Positions 1-10,890 of a stretch of DNA of 64,000 nt are shown in pieces. The notes beneath the pieces are model-generated. The model did no database searches, was not told the DNA's origin, and was given only the letters and a program-made list of their open reading frames with translations. This DNA comes from Vandiemenella viatica. Taxonomy: Eukaryota > Arthropoda > Insecta > Orthoptera > Morabidae. How positions within the stretch are numbered: position 1 is the first letter of the stretch; the number at the start of each line of letters is the position of its first letter. The position numbers and the translations under genes were made by a program. Where the stretch lies: NCBI GenBank assembly GCA_031002005.1, contig JARYHS010011408.1, positions 220,575,473 through 220,639,472 of the forward strand, in the 5' to 3' direction.

Positions 1-904
1 AACATAGGCTGTCTACTAGGTTTACGGTCTTGCTTATTATATATTCTCAATAATCACGCACAACAGGCTTATTCGGTCTTTCTGACTGATTTAGCAAGTT
101 TCTCGAAACTTATTGCAGTTAGGTTAATATAAAACTGATGCTAGTGTAACGAAAGCTTGATGTGAATGCAACCACGAGTACTGATCAATGTCAACGCCGA
201 TACCGTGAAATCATCACGAGGTGGTAATATTATCCCTGCAAGAAAGTTTTAATCACAATACCCAGTAACGTCCCTGCGTTGACTCACGTTAACGATTTGT
301 GGCCCTCATTAAGTGTTTATAAACAAGTTAGTACTGTGTAGCGAGAATAACATGTTCAGAAATTTAATTGAGCTCATGAAAAAGAACTTTTTTCATTCAT
401 GTTGTTACATGATTTCTCATGTTCTCTTTTTATACTGAACTATTCATGATGTGTTTTATCATATGTTCTTGTTCTTATGGTAGTGCCCAATTAATTAAAA
501 TCAACATTAGTGTGTACAACATATACTTCTGATTATTTAATAAATTCGCTGGTGAATACCTTTCTTTGCTATTAACACTAATTGAGTAATATATCACCTT
601 TGTATACTCCAATCAAATCCCAATAAATCATATTTGATTACACTGTTCTAAAAAAAACCTTTTCTGGAGTTATTTGTTGTGATTTTTATGGAAATCAATG
701 CGCTGAATTCATATCTACTTTTAGATTTCTTCTATCAGGCACAATTTTTTAGCAATGGGGATTTTAATTTTTTACACTTTTTCTTGTTTTTTCCTGAGAA
801 ATGTTAAGCTCTAGTCATTCTAAAAGTAATTGAAAACGTATTTAAATCAATAGATGAACTACTAAATACATCGAACATTGTAGATAGAGTTAAAAAATGA
901 AAAA
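1..904. other. AT-rich sequence, nothing recognised
   Basis: No convincing coding frame, RNA gene or terminal repeat was seen. It may be diverged flank of the pseudogene that follows. Confidence 0.5.
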
Positions 905-1765
905 CATCAGCCAAAAATGTGTATTTTTCTACTATTGATAGTCTTCTCTCTTCTTTTTATGGTGAATATCTTTGCAGTCCCAAATAATATTCCAGCAATA
1001 ATCAGCCAGCATGGCAGGCATCCACATTCCTTCGTACCACTGTTCTAAAGTCATGAAGTCCATATGGAGCTTTTCACCGTGTTCCTCATACACGTCGCTG
1101 CAGCTTTCCCGGAAGTAATCCATATGAGAGTGCAGAAAATGCACCTTCAGTGACATAATGCATCCCAATTTTTCGTATGTAGTAATCATCTCATTTACCA
1201 AATCTTTATAAGTAGTTATGAGCTATTAATTTTCCCAGAAAATTATTGCCGACGTTCTATAAACATGTCCATGCTCATTTTTCTTCTGCCATCAGGGTTT
1301 CTTCGAAATTTGAATTTGTTTATTCTAGGGGCTAGATCACATTTTTATTTACTTCTGCTGCTGTAAGAAGAGGAAATTTGTTTAAGAAGTACATAAATCT
1401 TCTTCCAGTTTATCCACGGTCTTCACAAATTGCTTCATTAAGCCTAATTTGATGTGAAATAAAGGGAGAAGCATATCTTCACTAGCTACCAGTTTCTTAC
1501 GCTGACAATTATTTACTCCCAGTTTCCATTTTCGAGGAGGCAATCCTTTTTTCTTATAATGGGAATTTCTGTCGAGACTATCCCAGTCACATATGAAACA
1601 CATATATTTGGTATAGTCTTGTTGTACACCCTATATTATGCCAATAGTTTTGAGGTCATCACATATCTTCCATTTATATTCATTGTATTTAATACATGTG
1701 AGCATATATTCCGAAATGTTAAATGACTCTTTATTCACACTAGCATAGTGTGACAGAACAGAAAT
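905..1765 (-). pseudogene. Broken copy of a multicopy arthropod protein family, probably transposon-associated
   Basis: Read on the minus strand, three blocks follow in order. The first, near 1620-1765, contains KWKICDDLKTIG and, after an in-frame stop, QQDYTKY. The second (1382-1603) contains MCFICDWDSLDRNSHY and LLPLFHIKLGLMKQFVK. The third (932-1201) contains LKVHFLHSHMDYF, EEHGEKLHMDF and MLADYCW. I recognise this block order from a protein found in many copies in arthropod genomes, with consensus-like words such as FLCLWDSR, PPLHIKLGLMK, LKVHFLHSHLD and MLADYCW. Its biochemical role is unknown to me. Stops and frame changes between blocks (about 1202-1381) show it is not functional. No terminal repeats were identified, so the mobile unit's limits are unknown. 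Confidence 0.72.
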
Positions 1766-2819
1766 ATTTTCATAAGAAAATTAAATTTTTGTTTCCTGAG
1801 AGTATGAAAGAAATTAATAATATATATACTCAGAGAGAAAAGCAATAAGATATAAGTTGCTATGGAGATAAGGACTCGAGAGATGTTAGCTGTCGGCGTA
1901 GATGAGTAGATTGAATGCTTGAGATAATCATTGCCAAAAAACGAACCTGCATCTTCTGAGAGTAACCAATTTCATTATAATCCCTAGTAGATTCAAATGA
2001 TATACAATAAACAATATATGTTTGGATCGAAAGAACTGAGTTATTTATAATTATAATCAGTCCATCAAATCATCGATAAGCGAGAACTGAGACGGAGAAA
2101 ATTATGTTCCGATTGTGGAATAGAGCTACCTATAAACTAATTTTAGATGCATCTATAAAAAATCTCCAATCCTGTGTAATTAGTCTAACATAAAATCAGC
2201 TATTAATCTCTATCAATAATTCATACAAAAGTATATAAAAAGGTATATTAATGCAAGTAAAATTCAGATGTTGATGTTGCCAAGTTTTTTTTTTGTTGTT
2301 GTAAATTTCCCTTTGTATAGAAAAAAAAATTATCTGGAAGTTAAAATATATCTTTTTTCATGTGATTTCTATTTTCAGATTTGAATTCCCCATGCAAAAA
2401 TGCTATAGAAACACATATTCCCATGTCAGAAATTTTTTTCTTTGTAGTAATGTGTTATTATTATTCATAGGGAAATAGAAGGAATGATTCATACTTTAAA
2501 CAGCAACACTGGTAAGCATGTTGCGGAAATAATAATATAATTATATTACTTAAAACGTTAAATTACGTCAAACTGGAAAGAGGAAGATAAAGCAAATTAG
2601 TATTAGTAAAAAGAATCTTCATTCAAAGAAATCAGTATTGACATTGCTCTTCTAAAAGCATAGTCTTGGTCAGGAAAAAGTATCTAATTTCTAGCAGAGA
2701 GGATGGTAAATTAAAACCGTTAACCAAGAAAAAATCTGATTCATGTATACAAGCTCCCTTAAAGTCTGGATAAGACTTGTTTTTTTTTTTTTTTTTTGGT
2801 TCTACAATTCGCATAAAAA
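1766..2819. other. AT-rich sequence, nothing recognised
   Basis: No supported gene. A poly-T run lies at about 2779-2797 and short A/T runs at 2287-2330; these could be tails of decayed retroposons, but no body is recognisable. Confidence 0.45.
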
Positions 2820-2972
2820 TAAATGAAGGAATTAAAAATTAAAATTTGTAAATCGCGAAAGTTAATGGAGGGAGGAATTTTAACAATCAAAGCATAAAAG
2901 ATAGTAACAAAAAAAAAAGTTAATTAGTTGTCTAGAGAAATTGCCACAGGAGCAGGCTCTCTATAGGGATTA
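2820..2972 (+). mobile_element. 3' end of a CR1/Jockey-like LINE (fragment)
   Basis: The stretch encoding KELKIKICKS followed by an A/G-rich tail closely matches 41572-41705, which lies downstream of a longer piece of LINE coding sequence. Only the last codons and 3' untranslated part remain. The 5' truncation fits incomplete reverse transcription. Confidence 0.55.
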
Positions 2973-3207
2973 ATCATTCAATTCAATTAAAGTTAGATAT
3001 TTCAATTTATAGTGCTCATGTAATGTTTAGATTATACTCACGCACTTTTACTGTTTTAAATATTGTTAGGTCGGTATTCTGAAATAGATGTATATTTTGA
3101 ATAAAGCGAATGTGCCTGAATTTGTACTAAAACATATTATGAACACAGGCATGTATTGAGCTAACAGTAGTTTAAAGATCTACCATTCTATCCATCTAAA
3201 TAAAGCT

Positions 3208-3405
3208 TCATTTTTGTTGATTCACTAAGCACATACTGCTGACCGCCGTCACGCTGGATGAGTCTCCAAGTTCCAAGAAAATTTCGTGAGCTGTCGGTTC
3301 CATATCGTCTAATACTGCTGTAGCTGGCGGAATCAGAACCAAAAACGTAACTACCAATAAATAAATCGACTGTAATGAAGATTGCGATTCTCGGCCCTCA
3401 TTAAA
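3208..3405 (-). other. Candidate signal-peptide exon (hypothetical)
   Basis: An open minus-strand frame follows a stop at 3406-3408. It reads NEGRESQSSL, then the hydrophobic stretch YLLVVTFLVLIPPATA, then an acidic part LDDMEPTAHEIFLELGDSS. That is the layout of a secretory signal peptide followed by the start of a mature protein. A good splice donor (GTATGT) falls inside the frame at 3231-3236, so an exon would end at 3237. There is no in-frame ATG after the upstream stop, so either this is an internal exon with a weak acceptor or the start has been lost. I do not recognise the protein. Chance is a real alternative. Confidence 0.25.
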
Positions 3406-4408
3406 TTATTGATGGGAAGTAATGTGAAGATGGTCTGACGGCAGGACGCTTCTGAAATGTATACGTTAAACACAGGTATTAAACAAACGATAAATAAAAC
3501 TAACTATACGACACCGAAGGTATAACTGAAGATGCTAATTGATGTAAGTTAAATGAAAGAATGGTCTCTAGAGTTAAAAAGTTTAGTTTCTTAACATTTA
3601 ATGTTACTGAACTTATTTTCAATAATCCCTGACTTTTCCCCATTATAACAATTACATTACATTAATTAAGTTCAGATTTCTTGTATAGTTGAAAAATTAT
3701 TGCCTCTAATAAACATGTACAACCGCTATTAAATTTACACAACGTTATCGATTTAATATTTGCTTCAATGTTATATAGCCTACAGTATTTATATATCTGT
3801 TTTCTAAACTTTATAATCATAAGACATCATGCTCTGATAACTTAGCGGATTAGTACTTACTATATACCATATTTTATATCTGTATAGTCTGAAAGTTATA
3901 TGAATATCCAAAACCATACATAACTTCACCAACGGTTACAGACACCTAATATTATTTGCTGGTGAATGATAAGAAGCATAAGATTTATTAAATAAATCAT
4001 TGTTATTCTAATGAAATCAGGACTATCAAAAAGTGGCTGGAGGGAAATAGTGTGTTAATCTAGAGGATCCATATCCTTGCAGATCGTGGCCATGGAAAAT
4101 TCCGACTAATGACGTATTTTTCTCATTGATCTATCTCAAAATAAATATATTTCAGTCAGCCGGAGCTGCGTGGCTTGAACACAAAACGGGAATTACCAAT
4201 TCCATTCCTATGGTAATGCCTTCCAATCAATCTACTGTACAGGGTGTTAAGAAAGTATAAGGTATTTAGGAGGAAATATGCATCGAAATAAGACAAAAAT
4301 GTCAAGTAAACATTGGATCCCAAACGTATACATTCGGAGTTAATAACAGGTCCGCAATGTGACGCCCGTCCACGTTAATGCATGTCTCAGTACTATACTC
4401 TGTGTATA
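3406..4408. other. AT-rich sequence, nothing recognised
   Basis: No coding frame or repeat ends were recognised. The interval ends at the ATA target site of the following MITE. Confidence 0.45.
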
Positions 4409-4785
4409 GGGAGCGTGCATAAACCACGTAGCTCCATTTTGGCCTCCTGTGAACCCCCTCTCCCCCCCCCCCCACGTAGTAATCCCCCTCCCCTTCCATG
4501 TAGCACGTAGCTTTTTTCCCTTTTGATTCTAGAAGACATTTTGTACTGTTTTCTCTTGTCAGATGATTGTAAAGTACATATGGAGATAATTAACTGAGGG
4601 AAATAAATATCCACATGCTGTTGTGTGTTCTGTTCCTCATTTTAACTGTAAAAAATGTTTTGAAAGGAAAGCTACGTGGCCTGGCTCGGAACCCCCCCCT
4701 CCCCCCACGTAGCCCAGCGTAGCCTTCCAGCCAACCCCCCCCCCCCCCACACCTGGACCGAGCCACGTAGTTTGTGCACGTTCCC
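4409..4785. mobile_element. MITE family A copy 1, poly-C rich
   Basis: Terminal inverted repeats start GGGAGCGTGCATAAACCACG on the left and end with its imperfect complement (TGTGCACGTTCCC) on the right. A 3-bp duplication, ATA, lies on both sides (4406-4408 and 4786-4788). The inside has poly-C tracts and the repeated word CACGTAG. The 3-bp A/T target and short terminal repeats fit a PIF/Harbinger-type MITE, but no transposase is present, so the superfamily is inferred. Related copies lie at 16902-17662, 27412-27735, 60235-60870 and 62196-62332. Confidence 0.8.
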
Positions 4786-5130
4786 ATACTGCTGATGTAA
4801 CAACTTCCAATGGTGTTTCTTACTGCAACCTACAGCCGCAGTAGAGCGCTGGCTACTCGGCGCCTACAGGAAGTTCTGCAGGTTACTGAGGCTTGGGCAA
4901 GGAGGTGGCGCATAGACATAAATCCAACCAAGACACAAGACATTATTATAATCAAGAGACTCGGGGCCCGTCGACCAACGCATCCCTACCCAATGGTTCG
5001 CCTGTACTGTAGTGATATTCCATGGTCCCCCATGGTACGCTGTCTAGGGGTGACTCTGGACAAGAGATTAAACTGAATCAGCCACATCAATGACTTCAGA
5101 CGGAGAACAAGCACCAGTGCCATTCTGGTG
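4786..5130 (+). pseudogene. Jockey-like LINE reverse transcriptase fragment
   Basis: The plus strand from 4810 encodes ALATRRLQEVLQVTEAWARR, WRIDINPTKTQD and VRCLGVTLDKRLN, then (after a stop) HINDFRRRTST. This is the C-terminal part of a Jockey-type reverse transcriptase, just after the catalytic YADD region, where the thumb-like AW..kW.i..NptKt and yLGvtlD motifs lie. The catalytic domain is missing because the fragment abuts a MITE on the left. It collides on the right, near 5131, with a second, oppositely oriented reverse transcriptase fragment. Confidence 0.8.
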
Positions 5131-5754
5131 AGGCCGAGGCAATCGGTTCCAATCTCCATGCTTCTCTCCCGTTAATTTTTTTTTAGATATAATCTGTTTT
5201 GCGGTTTTTATACTTGGACTTCTTGATTTAAGTCTCTGAAATTGGGTTTCCATGTCGTCGTGGATGGGGAGATCCATGTTATGACAGATCTTATTATATT
5301 GGGCAGATAGGCGATTGCGTCGTCTTATCGTAGGTGGTTTGATGTTACTCAAAACTGGTAGCCAGTACAGTGAAGTGGACTTGATACATCCACTAATTAT
5401 CCGCATTGTCTGGTTCAAAACCATGCCTATATTCTTGGTGTGGGTGCTGTTTATCCAGACAGATGAGCAATACTTAGCTGCAGAATACACAAGGCTCATT
5501 GCTGATGTGCGAAGTGTGGAGGCGGATGCTCCCCAGGCGGTGCCAGTTAACTTCTGCAGAATAATATTTCTATTTCTTAGTTTTACAGCAAGGTTGTTTA
5601 AATATTTATTGTAAGACAAGGTGCGATCTATTACGATTCCAAAATACTTCCGAAATGGTTTGTGTTGGAGGGGAGTGCCATCAAGAAGAACGTCAAGCGA
5701 GAAATTGGCCGTTCGACTGTGAAAATGGAAAACACTAGTTTTATTTTGATGCAT
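5131..5754 (-). pseudogene. Non-LTR reverse transcriptase C-terminal fragment
   Basis: The frame encodes NKTSVFHFHSRTANFSLDVL, HKPFRKYFGIVIDRTLSYNK, LRTSAMSLVYSAAKYCSSVW and NQTMRIISGCIKSTSLYWLP. These words match a very common animal non-LTR retrotransposon protein annotated as Jockey-like, covering the part after the catalytic core. About 200 residues are open, so the copy is fairly young, but it lacks the endonuclease and palm motifs. The last 25 or so residues (after GEKHG) come from the antisense of the adjoining plus-strand LINE and are not part of this protein. Confidence 0.85.
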
Positions 5755-5921
5755 ACTACCCTCTCCTAAAATATTTTACACCCTGTATACTGAAATTGTC
5801 CCATGCCTCTTTAACACTTCTCTCTTCAAACTCAACATAAATGCTTGTAATTTTGCACAGCAAAACCTTGGGATCAAATACAGGTCAAGTTCGTGTTTCA
5901 GGTCAGGCCACGTGGTATGTG

Positions 5922-6146
5922 CATTTTTTTTTATTTTTTTTACTTATGGCTCGTTGACGTCGAGGTCATTAGATGCGGGATGGGATTGAGGACAAGGAAC
6001 AGCAAGGAATTCGGCCATAGTCTTTTTGAAGGATGCATCCTGGGGAAACCATGGAACACCCACATCTGGATGCCCGGATGGGGTTTCCAAACGGCGTCCT
6101 CCCGAATACGAGGCCAGAGCGTCAACCACTCACCTACCACGCTCAG
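5922..6146 (-). mobile_element. tRNA-derived SINE, family 1, tail type A
   Basis: The minus strand starts with a tRNA-like head at the right end (gagcgtgg, gttgacgctctgg). It continues through the shared body (atccagatgtgggtg, ccatggtttcccc, ccgaattcc) and ends in the type A tail (cctcgacgtcaacgag) plus A-rich 3' end, seen as T-runs from 5923 on the plus strand. The B-box region is mutated. Short open frames here are chance frames within the SINE. Confidence 0.85.
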
Positions 6147-6155
6147 CTCTGTGAT

Positions 6156-6740
6156 TCTAACCTAATACCTGATCAATGATCATATATGGTGTTACAGCCA
6201 AGATTTAACTTCTGCTAACTCAAATTAGTAGTTTCTCATTTTTAAAGAATTTTTGGTTTAAATTCAACCTTAGAAGGTACAACAATGATTAAACTGGACA
6301 AACAGATTCGCTTTCCCCTGGAGTCAATTTCGAAACATTTCACAGGAAAAATCACATCGTTGTTTGATACTAATTTCATGACATGGGACCTATTCTAATT
6401 AGTTTTGCTAAGTTACCTGGATATAAATAAAGTATATTTATGTTTGGAAGAGGAAAATAAAAAGGAAGGTGAATAAAAGAAAAAGTATTTTTGAATTAGG
6501 CATTTATGACATTAAATACACATTTTTCGTGCCTATGGAGCTAGTTAATAATTTTTTATTTTCTCTCAAACTGTTTCACTGGCACCACAACTTAAAGCTA
6601 GATTTATAAATAAATGAATAACTCTTCTATAATTAAATTTAAGGTCTCTGTTTCTATCATCCCGTCATTGTGCATTCATAACTCTTTCAGGGAAAGCTGA
6701 AATCGCGAGAACAGAAACAGGTAGGAAAAAATTATTTTTA
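6156..6740. other. AT-rich sequence, nothing recognised
   Basis: No coding frame or repeat boundary was recognised. The last base, A6740, is the A of the Helitron insertion site. Confidence 0.45.
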
Positions 6741-7638
6741 TCTATATCTATAAAACGAAAACCGGATATATTGGTCGTATAAAAACTCGGAAACTACGGG
6801 GCAGATTTGATTGGATTTTCACCGTTTTAAAGCTTAGAATCTCAATTCACTTGCCTGGTATGTCTTATGTTTCAACGTTAAATAATGTAGGAGCATTAAA
6901 TGAAATTCTGAACGTATGGTAAGAAATTCCACAGGAGAAATCACTAGATGCCACATACTCCGCACTAAACACACAACACAATGTCTCTGACCATAGCCTT
7001 TAATTAAAGCAATAAGATAACTTATAGTAATAACTGTTTTGCACACTAAACAAAACTTTAAGTATTCTTTCTTTTAATTCGATATATTCAATTTTTAAAA
7101 GCTATAGCTTGAAGTATTCTTTCCTTTAATTCGGGATATCAATTTTTAAACGACATAGATAGCCGTAAAAACAACAGAGATTTTCTTTAAGCACGATCTC
7201 TGGACAATATCTCTGGATTCAACATTAGTCTTCTGTTTACGATAATATTATTCCGGATTCACTTTTGATATTTTATCTGCAGAGTTAAAAGATCTGGCGT
7301 TTCGAGCCACAAGTATATCCATTCACTTCGCAATTGAATCAAACGTGAGTTTTTAACATAATCTAGGGTTGTTCAGTAATGCAGTAATGAAATTTCTTAA
7401 CCAAATTATCGAAGCTTGATATACATGAATCTTTTCGGACGAATGAAAATAGTATACGTGCTAATAAACTTCAGCCCACCAGTTTCTTGGTAGGGGGCGG
7501 GTGAATGTAAGTTTGCTTTAATTCCGAAAAAGTTTGCGCGTATTTTATGAAACTTTGTACAAATGTTTTGCGGGAATAAAAATAGGGCACGGTTAAATCT
7601 ACGCCAACTATACCGGGCAACGCCGGGAACTCCGCTAG
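6741..7638 (+). mobile_element. Helitron family 2, complete non-autonomous copy
   Basis: The element begins TCTATATCTATAAAACG after an A and ends in CTAG before a T. This is the canonical Helitron arrangement, with no target duplication and A/T host bases. A short GC hairpin (CCGGGCAACGCCGGG) lies about ten bases before the terminal CTAG. A direct duplication inside (about 7050-7150, tattctttcttttaattcg) makes two short repeat units. No Rep/helicase gene is present. A second copy lies at 48604-49484 with the same two ends, fixing the boundaries. Confidence 0.88.
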
Positions 7639-7822
7639 TATTTGATAAACTGTGCTTTCTACGTTGTGTCGTGTATCAGTGACTTCTTCGGTCCCCCTCA
7701 GAAAAAATCGATTCAAGAGAGTGAGTTTAGTTTTGTTTCGTTGTTGGACTAATTCCTTTCCATGAATTGTATATTTTACCTAGTATTTCCTCTTAACTTA
7801 TCGTCAGGATAAAGCAATGGTT

Positions 7823-7824
7823 TC

Positions 7825-7863
<39 letters not shown>

Positions 7864-8064
7864 TTTGGGTCCTCAGGCCAGTTGGGCGACCTTTTTTTAG
7901 CTCTGCCCTGAAGGCTCATGGGCCCTCTGAGCCGCGCTTGGGCTGCGCTTGCCCCCCCCCCCCTCCGCTTCGCTTAATGGGACCCGCAGCTGCGCTAAGG
8001 GGCCCCCTGATTGTGAGGGCCCCGGTGCACTGCACCACCTAGCCCTATGTTAGCTACGCCCCTG
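7823..8064 (-). mobile_element. hAT-type MITE fragment (GGGGC-rich family)
   Basis: A run of A (7829-7860) leads into GC-rich sequence with repeated ggcccc words that ends tagctacgcccctg at 8064. This is the complement of the start of the element at 53834 (caggggcgtagctacc). The same gcgaccttttttt-agctct word occurs here, at 15920 and near 53990. The left terminus and target duplication are not clear, so the element is probably truncated at the A-run. Confidence 0.6.
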
Positions 8065-8295
8065 ATGGGCATTGAAGAAATCATAAAGTGTGTTTCTGGT
8101 CCAAGTGAAATTTAGGTGGCGTTGAGAATCAACCGCCATCTCCTGCCTGCTTTTCAGTATTAAATCGGATTTAAGTGTTGCATCAAAGAAATTTTTCATT
8201 GCATTCCCGTGATCATAAGTAGCCAAAAGAGGATTTAGTGCAGTCAGTAAATTACTAGTTAAGTAAAGAAACAGAAACAGATTATCAGCAATGGA

Positions 8296-8519
8296 CCTAG
8301 AGTGGTGGTGTAACGGTTAGCGTTCTGGCCTCACATTCGGGAGGACGCCGATTCAAATCCCCGTCCGGGCATCCAGATTTGGTTTTCCCATGGTTTCCCA
8401 AATCACTCCAGGCAAATACCGGGATGCTTCATTCAAAAGGACATGGCCGAATTCCTTCCCATTCCTTGCCCCCCATCCTTACCCGTCTCTAAAGACCTCG
8501 CTGTTAAGAGACATTAAGC

Positions 8520-8578
<59 letters not shown>

Positions 8579-8580
8579 GT
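8296..8580 (+). mobile_element. tRNA-derived SINE, family 1, tail type B, long poly-A
   Basis: The head gtggtgtaacggttagcg (A-box region) and gattcaaatcc (B-box region) resemble a Pol III promoter. Then come the shared body and the type B tail (gtctctaaagacctcg, ttaagagacattaa). The A-run of 54 bases at 8523-8576 is unusually long, which suggests a recent insertion. A short flanking duplication, aatgga, lies at 8290-8295 and 8581-8586. Confidence 0.9.
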
Positions 8581-9201
8581 AATGGAACGCGGAGATTTAA
8601 GATTACTGATGACAAATAAGGCACCAAATATCGAAAAATTAGTCCCATTACACTTTGCCTTCCAAGTAATAATATTTTTTCATAATATGTATTTTTTATT
8701 CAAACTGTGAACTCTGTATCAATATTGTTAATATCTTTTAATACAGTAATTTTAAAAACTGTCCTCATTTTTCTATATGTGATATTGCACATTTTACCTA
8801 CAAGGAGCTCCAACGAAACGAATCACTGTTTCAAAAAGTGTGTTAAGCGCCAAAAAAGTTTGAGTACTATGTGTTTGAGTACTGTTTGTTACACTATTAA
8901 TTACAAGAAAAGGGGTTTGGTGCGCGTTTTTTTTTCTGAAAAGTGGGCAGTGAGTAATTTTTTTCTGAAACGGGGGTGAGTAATTATTTTTTTCGATAGA
9001 CCCAAAAAGGTTAGGGTAAGTATCCCGACCAAAAATTACGTATGATTCTTTTTTCTAAAATGTGTTGGCAGCCCTAATTCTAGGCCCTTTACCATATCCA
9101 AAACACTGTCACAGGCCTACCTCTAGCAAGTTAATAGTAAATAGGCGCATAGTTCAAAAGTAATGAGTCTGCTTTCGAGTATCAGAATTCTTTTCCACCC
9201 C
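8581..9201. other. AT-rich sequence, nothing recognised
   Basis: No supported gene. Degenerate repeats of tttttttctgaaa(a/c)g around 8930-8990 are a short local duplication. Confidence 0.4.
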
Positions 9202-9499
9202 TGGCGTCCATTAATTACGTAAGTGTTTTTCGGAAATCTGGGCCCTCCCAGCGCCTCTCTACCCCTCCACGGTGGTGAGATTTGGTGATTGAAGAGATCT
9301 GGACGGACCCCCCCCCCCCCTCTCTGCTGACGACCACGTGATGGTTGGAGACATTTTTTTTAGCTCTCCTGTCTTCAAGGAACATTGGGATCGACGTCGT
9401 TTGTAGACCCTTCTTTTTAGCTTTACTGATCTTCAAGGAACTAAATAGATGACGTGTTTCCCCTTCCTGTTTCAACACACGTAATTAATGGACGCCCTC
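9202..9499. mobile_element. MITE family B copy 1
   Basis: The left end TGGCGTCCATTAATTACGT and the right end ACGTAATTAATGGACGCCCT are inverted repeats of about 19 bp. The inside is C-rich near 9307 and contains inverted agctct..cttcaagga words. The same termini bound the elements at 17008-17438 and 60391-60798. No clear target duplication could be called for this copy. Confidence 0.75.
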
Positions 9500-9536
9500 T
9501 AACGAACGACCTGTTGCACCCTATCGACCTTGCAAC

Positions 9537-9544
9537 TATAAATA
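9537..9544 (+). promoter_or_regulatory. TATA box (TATAAATA)
   Basis: A perfect animal TATA box lies 139 bases upstream of an ATG with a fitting short open frame and splice donor. A start of transcription near 9567 would be expected. It sits 37 bases from the edge of a MITE, so a transposon-derived promoter is an alternative reading. Confidence 0.35.
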
Positions 9545-9675
9545 GAGGTGAATCTGTTGTTAATTTATGAAGAACCGTACATGCACAGATGGCAGAGTAC
9601 ACCTAGTCAGTACTGGCACTGACTTGCTAAGACTCGCAGCAGCTTGCAGCGACACGTCAGTCCTCTTCCGTCCCG

Positions 9676-9718
9676 ATGGCTCGCGAGTATGTTAGTGGAT
9701 ATAGCTATCGCAATAAGG
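9676..9718 (+). CDS. Candidate first coding exon (hypothetical)
   Basis: The frame reads MAREYVSGYSYRNK and then meets a full-consensus donor, AAGG|GTAAGT, at 9719. The start codon context (cccgATGg) is acceptable. The arrangement TATA box, about 110-base leader, short coding exon and strong donor looks like the 5' end of a gene. If the donor were not used, the frame would stop two codons later. No matching second exon could be identified downstream. I do not recognise the peptide, and calling a 43-base exon by eye is weak evidence. Confidence 0.3.
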
Positions 9719-9992
9719 GTAAGTAATATCATTCTAACCAATTAAACAAAAATAGATAAAGAAAATCGATCTCATTTTCTGGTTGAGATATAATGATGCC
9801 ACTTAAAGGCTTTAAAATAACTTTCGTTCTATGATCCTGATCCTTGTGTGGTATTATGAGAAAGGATACATAAAAATATGATTTTGATTTGGTTTGTCAA
9901 AATGTGGTTGTTTACATACAACGCTAGTTTTGCGATATAGAGGAAACGAAGTTTACTACAGTCTGCATCAGAAACGTCCGGCCATCCACCGA

Positions 9993-10072
9993 TTTCCATG
10001 GCCGAATTCCTTCCCGTTTCTTGTCTACAGTTCTCCCCTGCCTCTAAAGACTTCGATGTCGACGAAGCATGA
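9993..10072 (+). mobile_element. SINE family 1 tail fragment (type A)
   Basis: This is a short piece, ccatggccgaattccttccc to cgatgtcgacgaagcat, of the shared body and type A tail. The tRNA-like head is absent and no poly-A remains. Confidence 0.75.
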
Positions 10073-10814
10073 AGTTGGGATTTGTATCAGTCTAACTTGG
10101 AAGTTAGAATCAACCAGCAAAGCACTTTCGTCAGCAATAAATAATGTGTTATTTCTATGATGAAGTATTACAGCATTGTGTAAAGGATTTCGCAATTATT
10201 TCTTTAGAGCAGGATTATCATAAATGGCGTTATCTAAGGCTTTCTCGTTTTTGCATTCACAGAAATTACTTTAGTATTATAACTATTTCTTTGAACATAC
10301 TACACAGATGTATAAAATACAGAAATTATTCGCTTAGTTGTTTGATTTCACAAAACTGAGTGCTGCTAAGTAAGACTGTACGGAGTCAAACAAAGACCTT
10401 TATTTCAGTGAGATAAAATTAGAACTATCAAATTCTGCAAAAGCCAAAGAGATGTTAATCGTTGAATTGTATTAAAAAAAATAGTTTGTGTCCAAAGCCA
10501 TAGCTGTGACTGTTGGAGAGGAAATGAAAATGCACATTCCTTGTAATCAATTATAAAACATGAATTAAGACTTTTCTCCGAGTACTTATTTTCAGATAAA
10601 ATTAACAGCTGTTAGAAATCAGGTAAGAGGCAAGAAGGTATTACGACAGGTTTCGTAAGAAAAATAGTGGATTTTAGGTTTTCTAAATGATCTTTTTCAT
10701 CCTAACTCAATTATTGTAATTTTTTTTGTCAACAATTCCATTACGGTTCGTAAACGAGAGCTTTTGATAACAAACGTTACAGATCCCACAAAGCTAACTT
10801 AATTATTAAATATC
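10073..10814. other. AT-rich sequence, nothing recognised
   Basis: Short open frames at 10144-10359 have no recognisable motifs and AT-driven composition. I do not consider them genes. Confidence 0.4.
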
Positions 10815-10890
10815 TGTAAAAGCCGGAATCGAACCGGCAACGACTGGAACCTGAGGACGATAGCAATAAAGGGCCTACACTACCGAGAAC
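10815..10890 (-). repeat. tRNA-like relic
   Basis: The minus strand has gccggttcgattccggc, a clear T-arm/B-box, preceded by ggtagtgtaggcc, which resembles a D-arm. The acceptor and anticodon arms do not fold convincingly. It is more likely a decayed SINE head than a working tRNA. Confidence 0.4.

Noticed and set aside
4302..4787. Glycine-rich frames on the minus strand
   Set aside because: Caused by poly-C tracts in MITE A; frames shift with tract length.
7471..7716. 81-codon minus-strand frame
   Set aside because: It overlaps the 3' end of a Helitron and the equivalent frame is not maintained in the copy at 48604; no domain seen.
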